From positions 496,001-560,000 of the forward strand of contig NZ_SDSC01000001.1 of assembly GCF_004117835.1 (NCBI RefSeq): a stretch of 64,000 nt of DNA. The letters run 5' to 3'. The DNA is from Macrococcus sp. DPC7161. Lineage in GTDB: Bacteria; Bacillota; Bacilli; Staphylococcales; Staphylococcaceae. Shown piece by piece: positions 1-9,173 of this stretch. Made by a program: the position numbers and the translations under genes. Under the pieces are notes generated by a model. It was not told the DNA's origin, searched no databases, and saw only the letters and a list, made by a program, of their open reading frames with translations. Each line of letters starts with the position of its first letter. Position 1 is the first letter of the stretch.

Positions 1-92
1 CAGATGTGATTGAATACATTGGTGACTTTGTATTGCCAATAAATAAGCCGATATATAAATTATATGAAGCAGCTAAGAAAATAAAAAAATAG
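1..92 (+). CDS. femA: FemA, C-terminal end (partial)
   Basis: Only the last 29 codons are in the window; the gene enters from the left edge and stops with TAG at 90-92. The tail contains EYIGDFVLPINKP, closely matching the C-terminal [11 protein letters not shown] stretch of femB just downstream, as expected for the paralogous Fem peptidyltransferases. FemA adds glycines 2 and 3 of the staphylococcal pentaglycine interpeptide using Gly-tRNA, at the cytoplasmic membrane face. The femA-femB pair is separated by only 15 bases, so the two are one transcription unit. The FemA name rests on this tail and on its position before femB. Confidence 0.85.
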   Translation, partial: DVIEYIGDFVLPINKPIYKLYEAAKKIKK

Positions 93-107
93 AAAAGTAG
101 GGGTTAC

Positions 108-1370
108 ATGCAATTTACTGAGTTGACAAAACATGAGTTTACGGACTTTGTTTGGCAAACACAAGAAATGAGTCATTACTTTCAATTACAAGAGAATATT
201 AAAAATAGAGAAAACGATGGATATTATGTTGTTCTATTAGGTGTAAAAGAAGAAGGTAAAGTCATTGCAGCCAGTCTATTTTCTAAAGTACCGACTTTTG
301 GCAGTTATTTTTATTATTCAAATCGTGGTCCAGTAATGGATTATTCGAATAAAGCATTGGTTGATTTTTACTTTAAGTCATTAGATCAATACTTAAAGAC
401 GCATCAAGCATTGTATACAAAGATTGATCCATATGTGATTTACAAAAAATATGACAAGGATGTTCAATACAATGAAGCATATGGCACAAATGATGCGATT
501 ATTGAGCAACTTGAAGCATTAGGTTATGAACATCAAGGCTTTTCAGTTGGTTTTAGTAGTGTGTCACAAGTCAGATGGATGAGCGTTTTATACTTAGAAA
601 ATGAAACACCAGCAAGCATTATGAAACAATTTGACTCACAACGTAAGCGCAATATTAAAAAGGCACAAAAATATGGAGTAAAAGTCAGATTGTTAGATAA
701 ATCGGAATTAAACCTATTTATGGATTTATATAAAGAAACAGGAAACCGTTCAGGTGAAAGTTTTATTATCCGTGAAGATGCTTATTTTGAAGGCTTTAAT
801 GACTTTTATGATGACAAAGTCATATTACCGTTAGCATATATCGATTTAGATGAATATATCAGCAAGTTGGCTGATGAAATTGCAAACGATGAAAAACAAC
901 GTGATCAAATGATGTCAAAACCAGAGAAATCAGATAAGCAATTAAAGAAAATCGAAACCTTAGACGCTGATATTCACCGTAAACAAAAAGAATTATTAGA
1001 TATGAGTGAATTACGCAAAACAGATGGTCCAATTCTAAATTTAGCAGCCGGCATGTTCTTTGAGAACCATTTTGAGATCAATTATTATGCTGGCGGTTCA
1101 AGTTCAAAATACAATCAATTTATGGGCCCATATGCAATGCATTGGTATATGATTAATTATTGTTTTGAACATGGTTATGATCGCTATAATTTTTACGGTG
1201 TATCTGGAGATTTTAGTGAATCTGGTGAAGATTATGGTGTTTATCGATTTAAACGTGGATTTAATGCACAAATTGAAGAATTGATTGGAGACTTTATTAA
1301 ACCAATTAATAAACCAAAGTATTTAGCTTATAAAGCATTACAAAAAGCAAAGCAAACGATTAAAAGATAA
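108..1370 (+). CDS. femB: FemB, pentaglycine interpeptide peptidyltransferase
   Basis: FemB adds glycines 4 and 5 of the pentaglycine cross-bridge to lipid II using Gly-tRNA. The 420-residue product has the usual length of the family. Two GNAT-like lobes are interrupted at about residues 249-300 by a charged helical hairpin (repeated EKQRDQ, KQLKKIE and RKQKELL segments), the antiparallel coiled-coil arm of Fem proteins that mimics the tRNA synthetase arm. The C-terminal lobe carries the aromatic-rich INYYAGGSS and YAMHWYMI segments conserved in FemABX. The ATG at 108 is preceded by an AGGGG ribosome binding site. It follows femA by 15 bases and ends at a strong terminator. The assignment is firm. 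Confidence 0.95.
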   Translation: MQFTELTKHEFTDFVWQTQEMSHYFQLQENIKNRENDGYYVVLLGVKEEGKVIAASLFSKVPTFGSYFYYSNRGPVMDYSNKALVDFYFKSLDQYLKTHQALYTKIDPYVIYKKYDKDVQYNEAYGTNDAIIEQLEALGYEHQGFSVGFSSVSQVRWMSVLYLENETPASIMKQFDSQRKRNIKKAQKYGVKVRLLDKSELNLFMDLYKETGNRSGESFIIREDAYFEGFNDFYDDKVILPLAYIDLDEYISKLADEIANDEKQRDQMMSKPEKSDKQLKKIETLDADIHRKQKELLDMSELRKTDGPILNLAAGMFFENHFEINYYAGGSSSKYNQFMGPYAMHWYMINYCFEHGYDRYNFYGVSGDFSESGEDYGVYRFKRGFNAQIEELIGDFIKPINKPKYLAYKALQKAKQTIKR

Positions 1371-1405
1371 AAATTAAACTAATCATATTAAAAGAAATAA
1401 TTAAT

Positions 1406-1441
1406 AAGCACATATCTATAGATTTAGATATGTGCTTATTT
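1406..1441 (+). terminator. rho-independent terminator of femAB
   Basis: A perfect 13-bp stem (AAGCACATATCTA pairing with TAGATATGTGCTT) around a 6-base loop, followed by a T-rich stretch, lies 35 bases after the femB stop codon. Confidence 0.85.
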
Positions 1442-1443
1442 TT

Positions 1444-1480
<37 letters not shown>

Positions 1481-1488
1481 GTGGTTAG

Positions 1489-1523
1489 GAAAGATAGAGA
1501 CCTACTTTATTGTAGATCTCTAT
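1489..1523 (-). terminator. terminator of the secreted protein gene
   Basis: On the minus strand ATAGAGATCTAC pairs with GTAGGTCTCTAT (one mismatch) around an AATAAA loop, followed by a short T-rich tail. It lies just beyond the stop codon of the minus-strand gene that ends at 1529. Confidence 0.75.
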
Positions 1524-1528
1524 TTCAA

Positions 1529-3130
1529 TTACTTTAATTCATAAGCTGCAATTGTACCAGACATTTCATGACTAACTAATAACATTGCTTGTTTTGTTGG
1601 TGAATCTTTTTTACTTATAAAAGTAATACCTTCTGGTGAAATATCACCATTGTCATTTGATTTAAAATAAGTTTCAAATTTTGGTTTTGTTGGATTATCA
1701 ATATTATAAACCATAATACCATTTGCACGTTCTAAACCGATAAATGCATATGTATGTTTATTGACTTTACCAACGGTAACTGATTCAGGCTCAACACCTT
1801 TATCATCACTTCTTGAATCAAATTCAATTTTACCGCGAGTTTCTTGGTCTGAATTAAACGCATCTTTATCTGCAGTTAATACAATAGACTCGAAATCATC
1901 TTTTGAATCATATACACGCTTTAATGAATCACCATCTAACACTGAAAAACTTCTACCACCAAAAGTAACTGGCACATCATATTTACCATTTGTTGTAAAT
2001 GGGCTAAAAGTACTTGTTTTTAAGCGACCCATTGACTTCTTATCATCAAATAAACCAAGGTCAAATCCTTTTAAATAGCGACTCGATGGATTAAAGTGAT
2101 CTTTAATATCTTGTACACGTGTTTCTTCACTAAATCCTTTATAATCTTGTGAATCCCCTTCATTTGCAGTTAAAATATATGTTTTGCCTTTAAATTCAAC
2201 TTTTGCAACACCATCTGGTTGATACATACCAAACAATGGGTAGTTTTGCATATTTGCTTTACCATCTTTATCAGAAACATCTATTTTTGAAGTTTGATAA
2301 GATTTATAGCCAAGCCCTTTTACTTTAACGAATTTACCCTTGGCAATATCTAATTTTGCAATTGCATTGCGTTCTTGAATAGAAACATATGCATAGCGAT
2401 TTTTAGCATCAATCGTAATATACTCAGGCTCTAAATTGTTAAAGCTTTCAAGTGCATTTCTACCTAAATTACGCACATCTTTATGGATTAATTTTTTATC
2501 AAATCGAACCGTTTTAACGTGAGATTGCTTTACTTTTCCGTAAGGGTTTACTTTAATAATAGATACAGAACCTTCAGGATTAACGGTATATGCATCATTA
2601 GGTTCACCTTCATTAGCTGAAAGTAGTGTTTTGTAATCAGAAGTAAACGTCACCATATCTGGTAAACTGCCTACTTTTACTTTAGATAGTAATTTGCCAT
2701 CAGGCGTTAAAAATGCAATGGTTCCTTTATCTGTTTTGTTTTCAGCTGGAATACTTACAGCAATATAATGATGTTTCGTATTTACTGCGACACTTGTTAT
2801 ATCAGAACCTTTAATGCCTAAATCTTTTAATAAAACACGTTTAATTAACGGTAATTTATCATGTTTTAAACCTTTTAAATCTAAAATATCAATCGCATTT
2901 AAAGCACCATTGATAGAATATGCACGTTGCAATTTATAATCTACACTTACAATTTCAGTTGCACTTTCTCCATATTCTGCTTGTGCATCATAACGCGCTT
3001 TTTGACTGATTTTTAAATGACTAATTGGACCATAAGCTTTCACTGAAACCGCTTCAACACTATTCATAGATAATAAGGCGCTTATTGATAACACAGAAAT
3101 ACCAGTTATGACTTTTTTAAATGAATTCAT
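1529..3130 (-). CDS. secreted choice-of-anchor I type beta-propeller-like protein
   Basis: A 533-residue exported protein. Residues 1-28 form a Sec signal peptide (NSFKK n-region, a hydrophobic core, then a probable cleavage site after VEA). The mature part has repeated propeller-like blades with motifs such as SANEGEPND, TANEGDSQDY and EPEYITID, which I associate with the choice-of-anchor I / alkaline-phosphatase-associated beta-propeller family. No LPXTG sorting signal or C-terminal membrane segment is visible, so it is probably released or bound non-covalently. The start is supported by a TTTGGAGG site seven bases upstream. It stands alone, between its own terminator and that of the next minus-strand gene. 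The enzymatic role is unknown; a phosphoesterase or phytase-like activity is only a family-level guess. Confidence 0.7.
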   Translation of the reverse strand: MNSFKKVITGISVLSISALLSMNSVEAVSVKAYGPISHLKISQKARYDAQAEYGESATEIVSVDYKLQRAYSINGALNAIDILDLKGLKHDKLPLIKRVLLKDLGIKGSDITSVAVNTKHHYIAVSIPAENKTDKGTIAFLTPDGKLLSKVKVGSLPDMVTFTSDYKTLLSANEGEPNDAYTVNPEGSVSIIKVNPYGKVKQSHVKTVRFDKKLIHKDVRNLGRNALESFNNLEPEYITIDAKNRYAYVSIQERNAIAKLDIAKGKFVKVKGLGYKSYQTSKIDVSDKDGKANMQNYPLFGMYQPDGVAKVEFKGKTYILTANEGDSQDYKGFSEETRVQDIKDHFNPSSRYLKGFDLGLFDDKKSMGRLKTSTFSPFTTNGKYDVPVTFGGRSFSVLDGDSLKRVYDSKDDFESIVLTADKDAFNSDQETRGKIEFDSRSDDKGVEPESVTVGKVNKHTYAFIGLERANGIMVYNIDNPTKPKFETYFKSNDNGDISPEGITFISKKDSPTKQAMLLVSHEMSGTIAAYELK

Positions 3131-3236
3131 GATTTGCCTCCAAATGATTGATTTAAAAATAGCATAGCGTTTTTTTGTAAATTATAAATAAATTTTGTAA
3201 ATTTAATACAATATTTTTGTTACAAACGCATAAAAA

Positions 3237-3258
3237 ATAAGACACCGAAGTGTCTTAT
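3237..3258 (-). terminator. terminator of the small membrane protein gene
   Basis: ATAAGACAC, CGAA loop and GTGTCTTAT form a perfect 9-bp hairpin. On the minus strand it is followed by a TTTTTTA tail, 24 bases after the stop codon of the gene at 3283-3657. Confidence 0.8.
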
Positions 3259-3282
3259 TATAAATTTATATTAAATTCATCA

Positions 3283-3657
3283 TTATTCATCAATTTTTGT
3301 AGCACGTGCTTCGCCACGATTGATTTCATTATCAAAACGTTCTTGATCTTTAACCGCTTTTCTTTGCATTTTTTTCTTTTGACGACGTTCTTTAGTTACA
3401 AAGAAATAAACGATGTCTAAAATTAATGCAATGATGGCTAAGAAAATTGCATAGCCTAACAAAGCGTTGTACTTAATATCAAAGAAGTTTGGTAATACAA
3501 ACGCTGAAATGGCTAAAACGATAAATGTGATTACAGGTGTGATTAAAAATCTACCCATCACTAAGCCTAATAATAATGATACAATTAACATCCCTACGAT
3601 AGATATTAATAAGAAGTTTGGAATTTCAAAAAACTGAATATCTCCTAATAAAAACAT
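3283..3657 (-). CDS. small membrane protein of unknown function
   Basis: A 124-residue protein with about three hydrophobic segments (roughly residues 14-35, 38-57 and 66-87) and a basic, charged tail (KERRQKKKMQRK) expected to be cytoplasmic. Three helices would place the N-terminus outside. It has an AGGTGA-type ribosome binding site (TATGAGGTGAATGT on the minus strand) and its own terminator, so it looks like a single-gene unit. I do not recognise the family securely, although staphylococci and bacilli carry small proteins of this build near pepF. No catalytic motif is visible and no function is proposed. Confidence 0.7.
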   Translation of the reverse strand: MFLLGDIQFFEIPNFLLISIVGMLIVSLLLGLVMGRFLITPVITFIVLAISAFVLPNFFDIKYNALLGYAIFLAIIALILDIVYFFVTKERRQKKKMQRKAVKDQERFDNEINRGEARATKIDE

Positions 3658-3794
3658 ACATTCACCTCATAAATATAAAAATGTTATATTAAATATACCC
3701 AAATGTCATTCATTTTATACCTAATATTTAAAATAAGTTTACCACATAATAAAAATTGTATATACATAAACTTAAAAAATAGTATTTTATAATA

Positions 3795-3822
3795 TTCAAA
3801 ATTTTCGAAAATAACGTATAAT
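3795..3822 (+). promoter_or_regulatory. probable sigma-A promoter of pepF
   Basis: TTCAAA (-35, 4 of 6 consensus bases) and a perfect TATAAT (-10) are separated by 16 bases, ending 31 bases before the pepF start codon. Confidence 0.5.
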
Positions 3823-3853
3823 ATAGACAAGATAAGAAGTTAGGAGTGTTAAA

Positions 3854-5650
3854 ATGTTAAAACGTAATGAAGTTAATATTGAAGAAACATGGGACTTATC
3901 CCCTTTATTTGAATCTGATGCGGCTTTTTATGCAACATTAGATAAAGTGATTGATGAAGTTAAAGCCTTTAATCAGCAATATGTAGGAAGATTAAATCAA
4001 ACTAATGTCATTGAACAGGCACTAAAGGATTTAGAACAGCTATACATTCAATTAAATACATTATCAAACTATGCAAGTTTAAATTTCTCAACAGATCAAA
4101 CAAATGCTGAGGCTGGTAAGTTATATAGCAAATTCTCATCAAGTTATGGACAAATGTCTAGCCAATTATCATTTGTGAATTCTGAAATCAGTCAATTAGA
4201 TGAAGCAATACTAAAGGAATTGTCAACAACAAGCCAATATCAACGATACTTTGCTAAGCTACTTGAACAAAAGCCATATCAATTACATCCTGAAGTTGAA
4301 AAAACATTAGCTGCTTTCTCCCCTGTATTTGGTGGTCCATATCAACTGTATGATACAACTAAAATGTTAGATATCGATTTTGGTACATTTGAAGCACATG
4401 GTAAACAGATACCGATGAGTTATGTTTCTTTTGAAGGTGAATTAGAAGTTGATGGTGATACTGAAGTCAGAAGAAATGCATTTAGAAAGTTTTCAGATAC
4501 ATTAAAACAGTATGAAAACACAACAGCAAAAACTTATGATTTAATCATTCAACAAGAAAAAATTGAATCGGATTTACGAGGATATGATTCTGTTATTGAT
4601 TTCTTACTCCATGAACAAGAAGTTTCTCAAGATTTATATCATCGACAAATTGATTTAATTACAAAGGAATTAGCACCGCATATGCGTCGTTATGCAAAAT
4701 TACTTCAAAGAACAAATGGCTTAGAAGAAATGCGCTTTGAAGATTTAAAGATTTCTATTGATGAAACTTATGAACCGGATATCTCAATTGAAGGATCACG
4801 AGAATATATTAAGCATGCGCTTAGTGTATTAGGCGATGATTATATGCAATTGGTTAATGATGCATATGATAAGCGCTATATTGATTTTGTACAAAATGAA
4901 GGTAAATCAACGGGTGCATTTTGTGCAAGTCCATATGCCACAAATCCATATATATTAATTTCATGGACTGCTAAAATGACAGAAGTATTTGTATTAGCAC
5001 ATGAATTAGGTCATGCAGGTCACTTTAATCTAGCAAATCAACATCAGTCTATTTATGATGCGGATTGTTCAATGTATTTTGTTGAAGCTCCAAGTACGAT
5101 GAATGAAATGTTAATGGCAAATTACTTATTAAAATCATCTAATGATCCGAAATTTAAACGATGGGTAATTGCAAGTATCATCTCTAGAACGTATTATCAC
5201 AATATGGTGACACACTTATTAGAAGCAGCATTTCAACGTGAGGTTTATCGATTAGTTGACCAAGGTGAATCGATGACGGCCGAAACTTTAAATGAAATAA
5301 AACGAAAAGTGATTGAAGACTTCTGGGGTGAAGATATTGTGATTACTGAAGGTGCTGAGTTAACTTGGATGAGACAACCTCATTATTATATGGGCTTATA
5401 CCCTTATACTTATTCAGCTGGATTAACGATTGCAACATTAATGTCAAAACGTATTTTAAATGAAGGCCAAACAGCAGTCAATGAATGGTTAGAAGTTATG
5501 AAGGCTGGTGGCAGTAAAAAACCTGTAGAACTCGCTGCAATGGTTGGCATCGATTTAACGACTGATGCACCATTAAAAGAAACCATTGCTTATATTGGTG
5601 AGTTAATTGATGAATTAGAAAAATTAACAGATGAAATTGAACAACAATAA
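3854..5650 (+). CDS. pepF: oligoendopeptidase F (M3 family)
   Basis: A cytoplasmic zinc metallopeptidase that cleaves short peptides. The 598-residue length matches PepF. The zinc-binding HExxH motif is present as HELGH at residues 383-387, and the downstream metal ligand Glu lies in the EAPST segment (E411). The N-terminal half is the helical M3 domain (oligopeptidase F N-terminal region), and the C-terminal part contains the substrate-binding YYMGLYPYTYSAG stretch. The ATG follows a TTAGGAGTG ribosome binding site. A terminator directly follows, and its tail abuts the ribosome binding site of the next gene. The roles suggested for PepF homologues, peptide recycling and turnover of signal-peptide remnants, are family knowledge. 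Confidence 0.93.
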   Translation: MLKRNEVNIEETWDLSPLFESDAAFYATLDKVIDEVKAFNQQYVGRLNQTNVIEQALKDLEQLYIQLNTLSNYASLNFSTDQTNAEAGKLYSKFSSSYGQMSSQLSFVNSEISQLDEAILKELSTTSQYQRYFAKLLEQKPYQLHPEVEKTLAAFSPVFGGPYQLYDTTKMLDIDFGTFEAHGKQIPMSYVSFEGELEVDGDTEVRRNAFRKFSDTLKQYENTTAKTYDLIIQQEKIESDLRGYDSVIDFLLHEQEVSQDLYHRQIDLITKELAPHMRRYAKLLQRTNGLEEMRFEDLKISIDETYEPDISIEGSREYIKHALSVLGDDYMQLVNDAYDKRYIDFVQNEGKSTGAFCASPYATNPYILISWTAKMTEVFVLAHELGHAGHFNLANQHQSIYDADCSMYFVEAPSTMNEMLMANYLLKSSNDPKFKRWVIASIISRTYYHNMVTHLLEAAFQREVYRLVDQGESMTAETLNEIKRKVIEDFWGEDIVITEGAELTWMRQPHYYMGLYPYTYSAGLTIATLMSKRILNEGQTAVNEWLEVMKAGGSKKPVELAAMVGIDLTTDAPLKETIAYIGELIDELEKLTDEIEQQ

Positions 5651-5655
5651 GAATC

Positions 5656-5678
5656 AGCAGGCATTTGCCTGCTTTTTT
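5656..5678 (+). terminator. terminator between pepF and the SDR gene
   Basis: AGCAGGCA and TGCCTGCT form an 8-bp stem followed by TTTTT. The GGAGG of the next gene begins at the end of the T-run, leaving no space for a separate promoter between the two genes. Confidence 0.8.
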
Positions 5679-5689
5679 GGAGGTTTATA

Positions 5690-6391
5690 ATGAAAGAAAA
5701 AATTGTAGTGATTACAGGTGCTAATCAAGGTATTGGTTTAGAAATCAAACGTCAATTTGAACAAAATGGTGCAATTGTTTGTGATATCGACATAGAGCCA
5801 GGTGGATTTTTTCAAGGAGATATAGGAAATCAAAAAGTGATCGAAAGATTTTGCGAACAAGCGATTGAAAAGTATGGGCATATTGATTATTTAATTAATA
5901 ATGCGATGCCATTGATGAAAGGTATTTCTGAATGTTCATATGATGACTTTGTATATGCGTTAAATGTAGGTGTAACTGCCCCATTTTATTTAACAAAATG
6001 CCTTACTCCCTACTTCAATGAAGGTGCGTCTATTATTAATATTACTTCTACACGTGCTTTTATGAGTCAGAAAGAAACAGAAAGCTATTCGGCTTCAAAA
6101 GGTGCTTTAGAAGCTTTGACACATAGCTTAGCAATGAGTTTACAAGGTAAAGCTCGAGTAAATGCCATTGCCCCTGGTTGGATAGATACAACCAATACAG
6201 ATTATCAAGATGAAAATGCATTACAACATCTTGTAAAACGTGTAGGCCATCCAAGTGATATTGCCAGTATGGTACTTTACTTATGTTCAGATAAAGCAAG
6301 TTTTATTACAGGACAATCTTTCACCATAGATGGCGGTATGAGTAAACAAATGATTTATCATCATGATCAAGGTTGGGAATATAAAAACTGA
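5690..6391 (+). CDS. short-chain dehydrogenase/reductase (classical SDR)
   Basis: A 233-residue NAD(P)-dependent oxidoreductase with every hallmark of a classical SDR: the Rossmann TGANQGIG glycine motif at residues 9-16, the structural NNA in LINNAM, the catalytic Ser in NITST, and the YSASK catalytic Tyr and Lys. The C-terminal SFTIDGG motif is also standard. An acidic residue after the second beta strand (DIDIE) favours NAD over NADP. The substrate cannot be told. It sits 39 bases behind pepF, with a terminator in between and no room for a promoter, so it is probably expressed by read-through. The start has a perfect GGAGG site. Confidence 0.88.
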   Translation: MKEKIVVITGANQGIGLEIKRQFEQNGAIVCDIDIEPGGFFQGDIGNQKVIERFCEQAIEKYGHIDYLINNAMPLMKGISECSYDDFVYALNVGVTAPFYLTKCLTPYFNEGASIINITSTRAFMSQKETESYSASKGALEALTHSLAMSLQGKARVNAIAPGWIDTTNTDYQDENALQHLVKRVGHPSDIASMVLYLCSDKASFITGQSFTIDGGMSKQMIYHHDQGWEYKN

Positions 6392-6420
6392 GAAGGGGCA
6401 TATGCCTCTTCTCAGTTTTT
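6383..6420. terminator. bidirectional terminator between the SDR gene and cvfB
   Basis: AAAAACTGAGAAG and CTTCTCAGTTTTT flank a GGGGCATATGCCT centre, giving a long symmetric hairpin with A- and T-tails. It can terminate both the plus-strand SDR gene and the convergent minus-strand cvfB. Confidence 0.85.
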
Positions 6421-6447
6421 ATTGTAAATAGGTTTAATTCTATATGT

Positions 6448-7314
6448 TTAATTGATTAACTTAATCTTATCTGGTTCAATAATGATGCGTTTTTGTTTGT
6501 ACAATCTACCAATAGCACGTTTAAAGCTACCTTTACTCATGTTAAAGACATCTTTAATCGCTTCTGGATCTGATTTATCTGAGAATGGCAATTCTCCTTC
6601 ATATTCATTTAATAAAGCAAGGATTGCTTCAGAATCGTCATCCATTCTTTCATGTGCTAATGGTAAGAACGATCCATTTAAAGTGCCATCTTCTTTATGA
6701 CCAATGATACGTACCTCAACAGCTTCTCCTAAACGAGGTTCTGTTTTACGCTCTGATTCATGTACAAATATTTTGTACCCTTCTTTTGATAATAAGAAGG
6801 TACCTACACGTAATAATCGATATGGGTGTGCTGTAATTGTTGTATGTAATAAATCAATACTTGCTTGTGAATACATGCTATCTACGATTGTTTCAGATGC
6901 TAAGCGCCCATATAATTGATCGTTTTTATCAACACGTAATGTTGCAAATACTTCATCACCAGTTGTTGGCCATACATCTTTTACTTTCGGCAAATCTTCC
7001 CAAGGAATTTTAATTTCTCTTGGTATACCCACATCGACTGTCGCACCATCACGATCAGTCTTAATCACTTTTACCCAATCATACTTATCCGTTGAAATGG
7101 CAGGCATATTTTGTGTTGCAAATAAATCCCCGTTACGGCCAGGGTATACGAAAAATGTATAATCTTCACCAATTTCTAATTCGTCATCTTCTAATACTTC
7201 AGATAAATTTAACTTTACTTCTTCATTGTTTGGTCCTAATAAGTAATATGTAGAACCTTCTAAACGATCTACGCGTAAAAAGTCGATACTACCTGATAAT
7301 TGTTTTTTTTCCAT
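6448..7314 (-). CDS. cvfB: CvfB, S1-domain RNA-binding virulence regulator
   Basis: CvfB is a cytoplasmic RNA-binding protein that in S. aureus contributes to agr expression, haemolysin and protease production. The 288-residue protein shows the family layout: three tandem S1-like OB-fold units (for example KTDRDGATVDVGIPREI) and a C-terminal winged helix (NMSKGSFKRAIGRLYK). The start is placed at MEKKQ (7314) because GAGGAG lies seven bases upstream; a start nine codons earlier lacks a ribosome binding site. As I recall it, the S. aureus protein has about ten extra C-terminal residues after the winged helix, so this copy is slightly shorter. It is a single gene, convergent with the SDR gene. 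Confidence 0.9.
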   Translation of the reverse strand: MEKKQLSGSIDFLRVDRLEGSTYYLLGPNNEEVKLNLSEVLEDDELEIGEDYTFFVYPGRNGDLFATQNMPAISTDKYDWVKVIKTDRDGATVDVGIPREIKIPWEDLPKVKDVWPTTGDEVFATLRVDKNDQLYGRLASETIVDSMYSQASIDLLHTTITAHPYRLLRVGTFLLSKEGYKIFVHESERKTEPRLGEAVEVRIIGHKEDGTLNGSFLPLAHERMDDDSEAILALLNEYEGELPFSDKSDPEAIKDVFNMSKGSFKRAIGRLYKQKRIIIEPDKIKLIN

Positions 7315-7466
7315 GTTTTCTCCTCGTGTTACATAATCCATAATATTATAACATAAATTGAACTTTTCCGCTGTTGTAATCCATGATTAAAATCTATATC
7401 ATTTATTCAGTTATATGATATAATTTAACGGACTATGAGTTAATAACAAATGTGAGGAGAAAATAC

Positions 7467-9071
7467 ATGTTACAAGTTTCTAATGTAAGTTTACGCTTTG
7501 GCGATAGAAAGTTATTTGAAGATGTAAATATTAAATTTACACCAGGTAACTGTTACGGTTTAATTGGTGCCAATGGTGCTGGTAAATCGACATTTTTAAA
7601 AATATTATCAGGAGAATTAGATTCTCAAACAGGTCATGTTTCTCTTGGAAAAGATGAGCGTTTATCTGTATTAAAACAGGACCACTTTGCTTATGAAAAT
7701 GATCGTGTATTAGACGTTGTATTACGTGGTAACGAGCGTCTATGGAACGTTATGAATGAGAAAAATGAAATTTATATGAAACCGGATTTCTCAGATGAAG
7801 ATGGTATGCGTGCTGCTGAACTTGAAGGTGAGTTTGGTGAAATGGGCGGATGGACTGCTGAAAGTGATGCGCAAGTGTTATTATCAGGTCTTGGTATTAA
7901 AGAAGACTTACACGATAAAAACATGTCAGAATTAGAAAATAACCAAAAAATTAAAGTATTATTAGCGCAAGCTTTATTTGGTGAACCTGATGTATTATTA
8001 CTAGATGAGCCTACCAACGGTTTAGATATCCCTGCCATCAGTTGGTTAGAAGAATTTTTAATCAACTTCGAAAATACGGTTATCGTTGTATCCCATGACC
8101 GTCACTTCTTAAATAACGTTTGTACACATATTGCTGATTTAGACTATGGTAAGATTAAAATCTATGTGGGTAACTATGACTTCTGGTACCAATCAAGTCA
8201 ATTGGCACAACAAATGTTACAAGATTCAAATAAGAAAAAAGAAGAAAAAATTAAAGAATTACAAGACTTTATTGCCCGCTTCTCTGCGAATGCATCTAAG
8301 TCTAAACAAGCAACAAGTCGTAAAAAAATGTTAGATAAAATTCAATTAGATGATATTCAACCTTCTAGCCGTAAATATCCATTTGTAAACTTTAAACCTG
8401 AACGTGAAATTGGTAATGAATTATTACAAGTTCAAGGATTATCTAAAACTGTAGATGGTGTTAAAGTTTTAGATAATATTTCATTTACGATGAATCCAAA
8501 TGATAAAGCAGTTTTAGTTGGTGAATCTGAAATTGCTAAAACAACATTACTTAAAATTTTAGCTGGTGAAATGGAACCGGATGAAGGTACGTATAAATGG
8601 GGTGTCACAACATCTCAAAGTTACTTACCAAAAGACAACTCTGAATTCTTTGAAGGTAAAAATATTGATTTAGTCGAATGGTTACGTCAATATGCACCAC
8701 CTGAGGAACAAACAGAAACATTTTTACGAGGTTTCTTAGGTCGTATGTTATTCTCTGGAGAAGAAGTACGTAAAAAAGCGACTGTTTTATCAGGGGGAGA
8801 AAAAGTACGTTGTATGTTAAGTAAAATGATGTTATCTTCAGCAAACGTATTATTACTTGATGAACCAACTAACCACTTAGACTTAGAAAGTATCACATCA
8901 GTCAATGATGGATTAAAAGCTTTTAAAGGTTCTTTAATCTTTACATCACATGACTTTGAATTTATTAATACAATCGCAAATCGTGTGATTGATTTAAATG
9001 TACCTGGTGCATTGTCGAAAGAAATTTCTTATGAAGAATATTTACAAGAAACGGGTGTATTAAAAAAATAA
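7467..9071 (+). CDS. ABC-F family ATPase, YbiT/YkpA type
   Basis: A soluble duplicated ATPase (534 residues) with no membrane segment, of the ABC-F class that acts on ribosomes rather than as a transporter. The first domain has Walker A GANGAGKS at residues 34-41 and Walker B VLLLDEPTNGLD, but a degenerate signature (SELENNQK in place of LSGGQ), as in the YbiT branch. A charged linker full of KKKEEKIKE joins the halves. The second domain has a canonical LSGGE signature and LLLDEPTNHLD but a degenerate Walker A, GESEIAKT at 352-359, with Ala for the usual Gly before Lys. The start is ATG 7467 behind AGGAG; an in-frame GTG at 7452 would lie inside that site. Resistance is not implied. Confidence 0.88.
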   Translation: MLQVSNVSLRFGDRKLFEDVNIKFTPGNCYGLIGANGAGKSTFLKILSGELDSQTGHVSLGKDERLSVLKQDHFAYENDRVLDVVLRGNERLWNVMNEKNEIYMKPDFSDEDGMRAAELEGEFGEMGGWTAESDAQVLLSGLGIKEDLHDKNMSELENNQKIKVLLAQALFGEPDVLLLDEPTNGLDIPAISWLEEFLINFENTVIVVSHDRHFLNNVCTHIADLDYGKIKIYVGNYDFWYQSSQLAQQMLQDSNKKKEEKIKELQDFIARFSANASKSKQATSRKKMLDKIQLDDIQPSSRKYPFVNFKPEREIGNELLQVQGLSKTVDGVKVLDNISFTMNPNDKAVLVGESEIAKTTLLKILAGEMEPDEGTYKWGVTTSQSYLPKDNSEFFEGKNIDLVEWLRQYAPPEEQTETFLRGFLGRMLFSGEEVRKKATVLSGGEKVRCMLSKMMLSSANVLLLDEPTNHLDLESITSVNDGLKAFKGSLIFTSHDFEFINTIANRVIDLNVPGALSKEISYEEYLQETGVLKK

Positions 9072-9083
9072 TCAAACTACCCT

Positions 9084-9118
9084 ACCCTCTTCCATCATTT
9101 GATGGTTGAGGGTTTTTG
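9084..9118 (+). terminator. terminator of the ABC-F gene
   Basis: ACCCTC pairs with GAGGGT and CCATC with GATGG around a small loop, followed by TTTTTG, 13 bases after the ABC-F stop codon. Confidence 0.8.
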
Positions 9119-9173
9119 TATATTCATACAGAATTTAATCGAAATATAAATTGTCTAATTATTATAAAAACAC

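Noticed and set aside
3131-3236. Direct TTTACA/TTTATA repeats upstream of the secreted protein gene, considered as a PhoP box.
   Set aside because: The spacing is not the regular 11 bases of a Pho box, and the region is simply A/T-rich.
8605-8905. Minus-strand frames within the ABC-F gene.
   Set aside because: They lie wholly inside a conserved coding sequence, lack ribosome sites and show no family motif.
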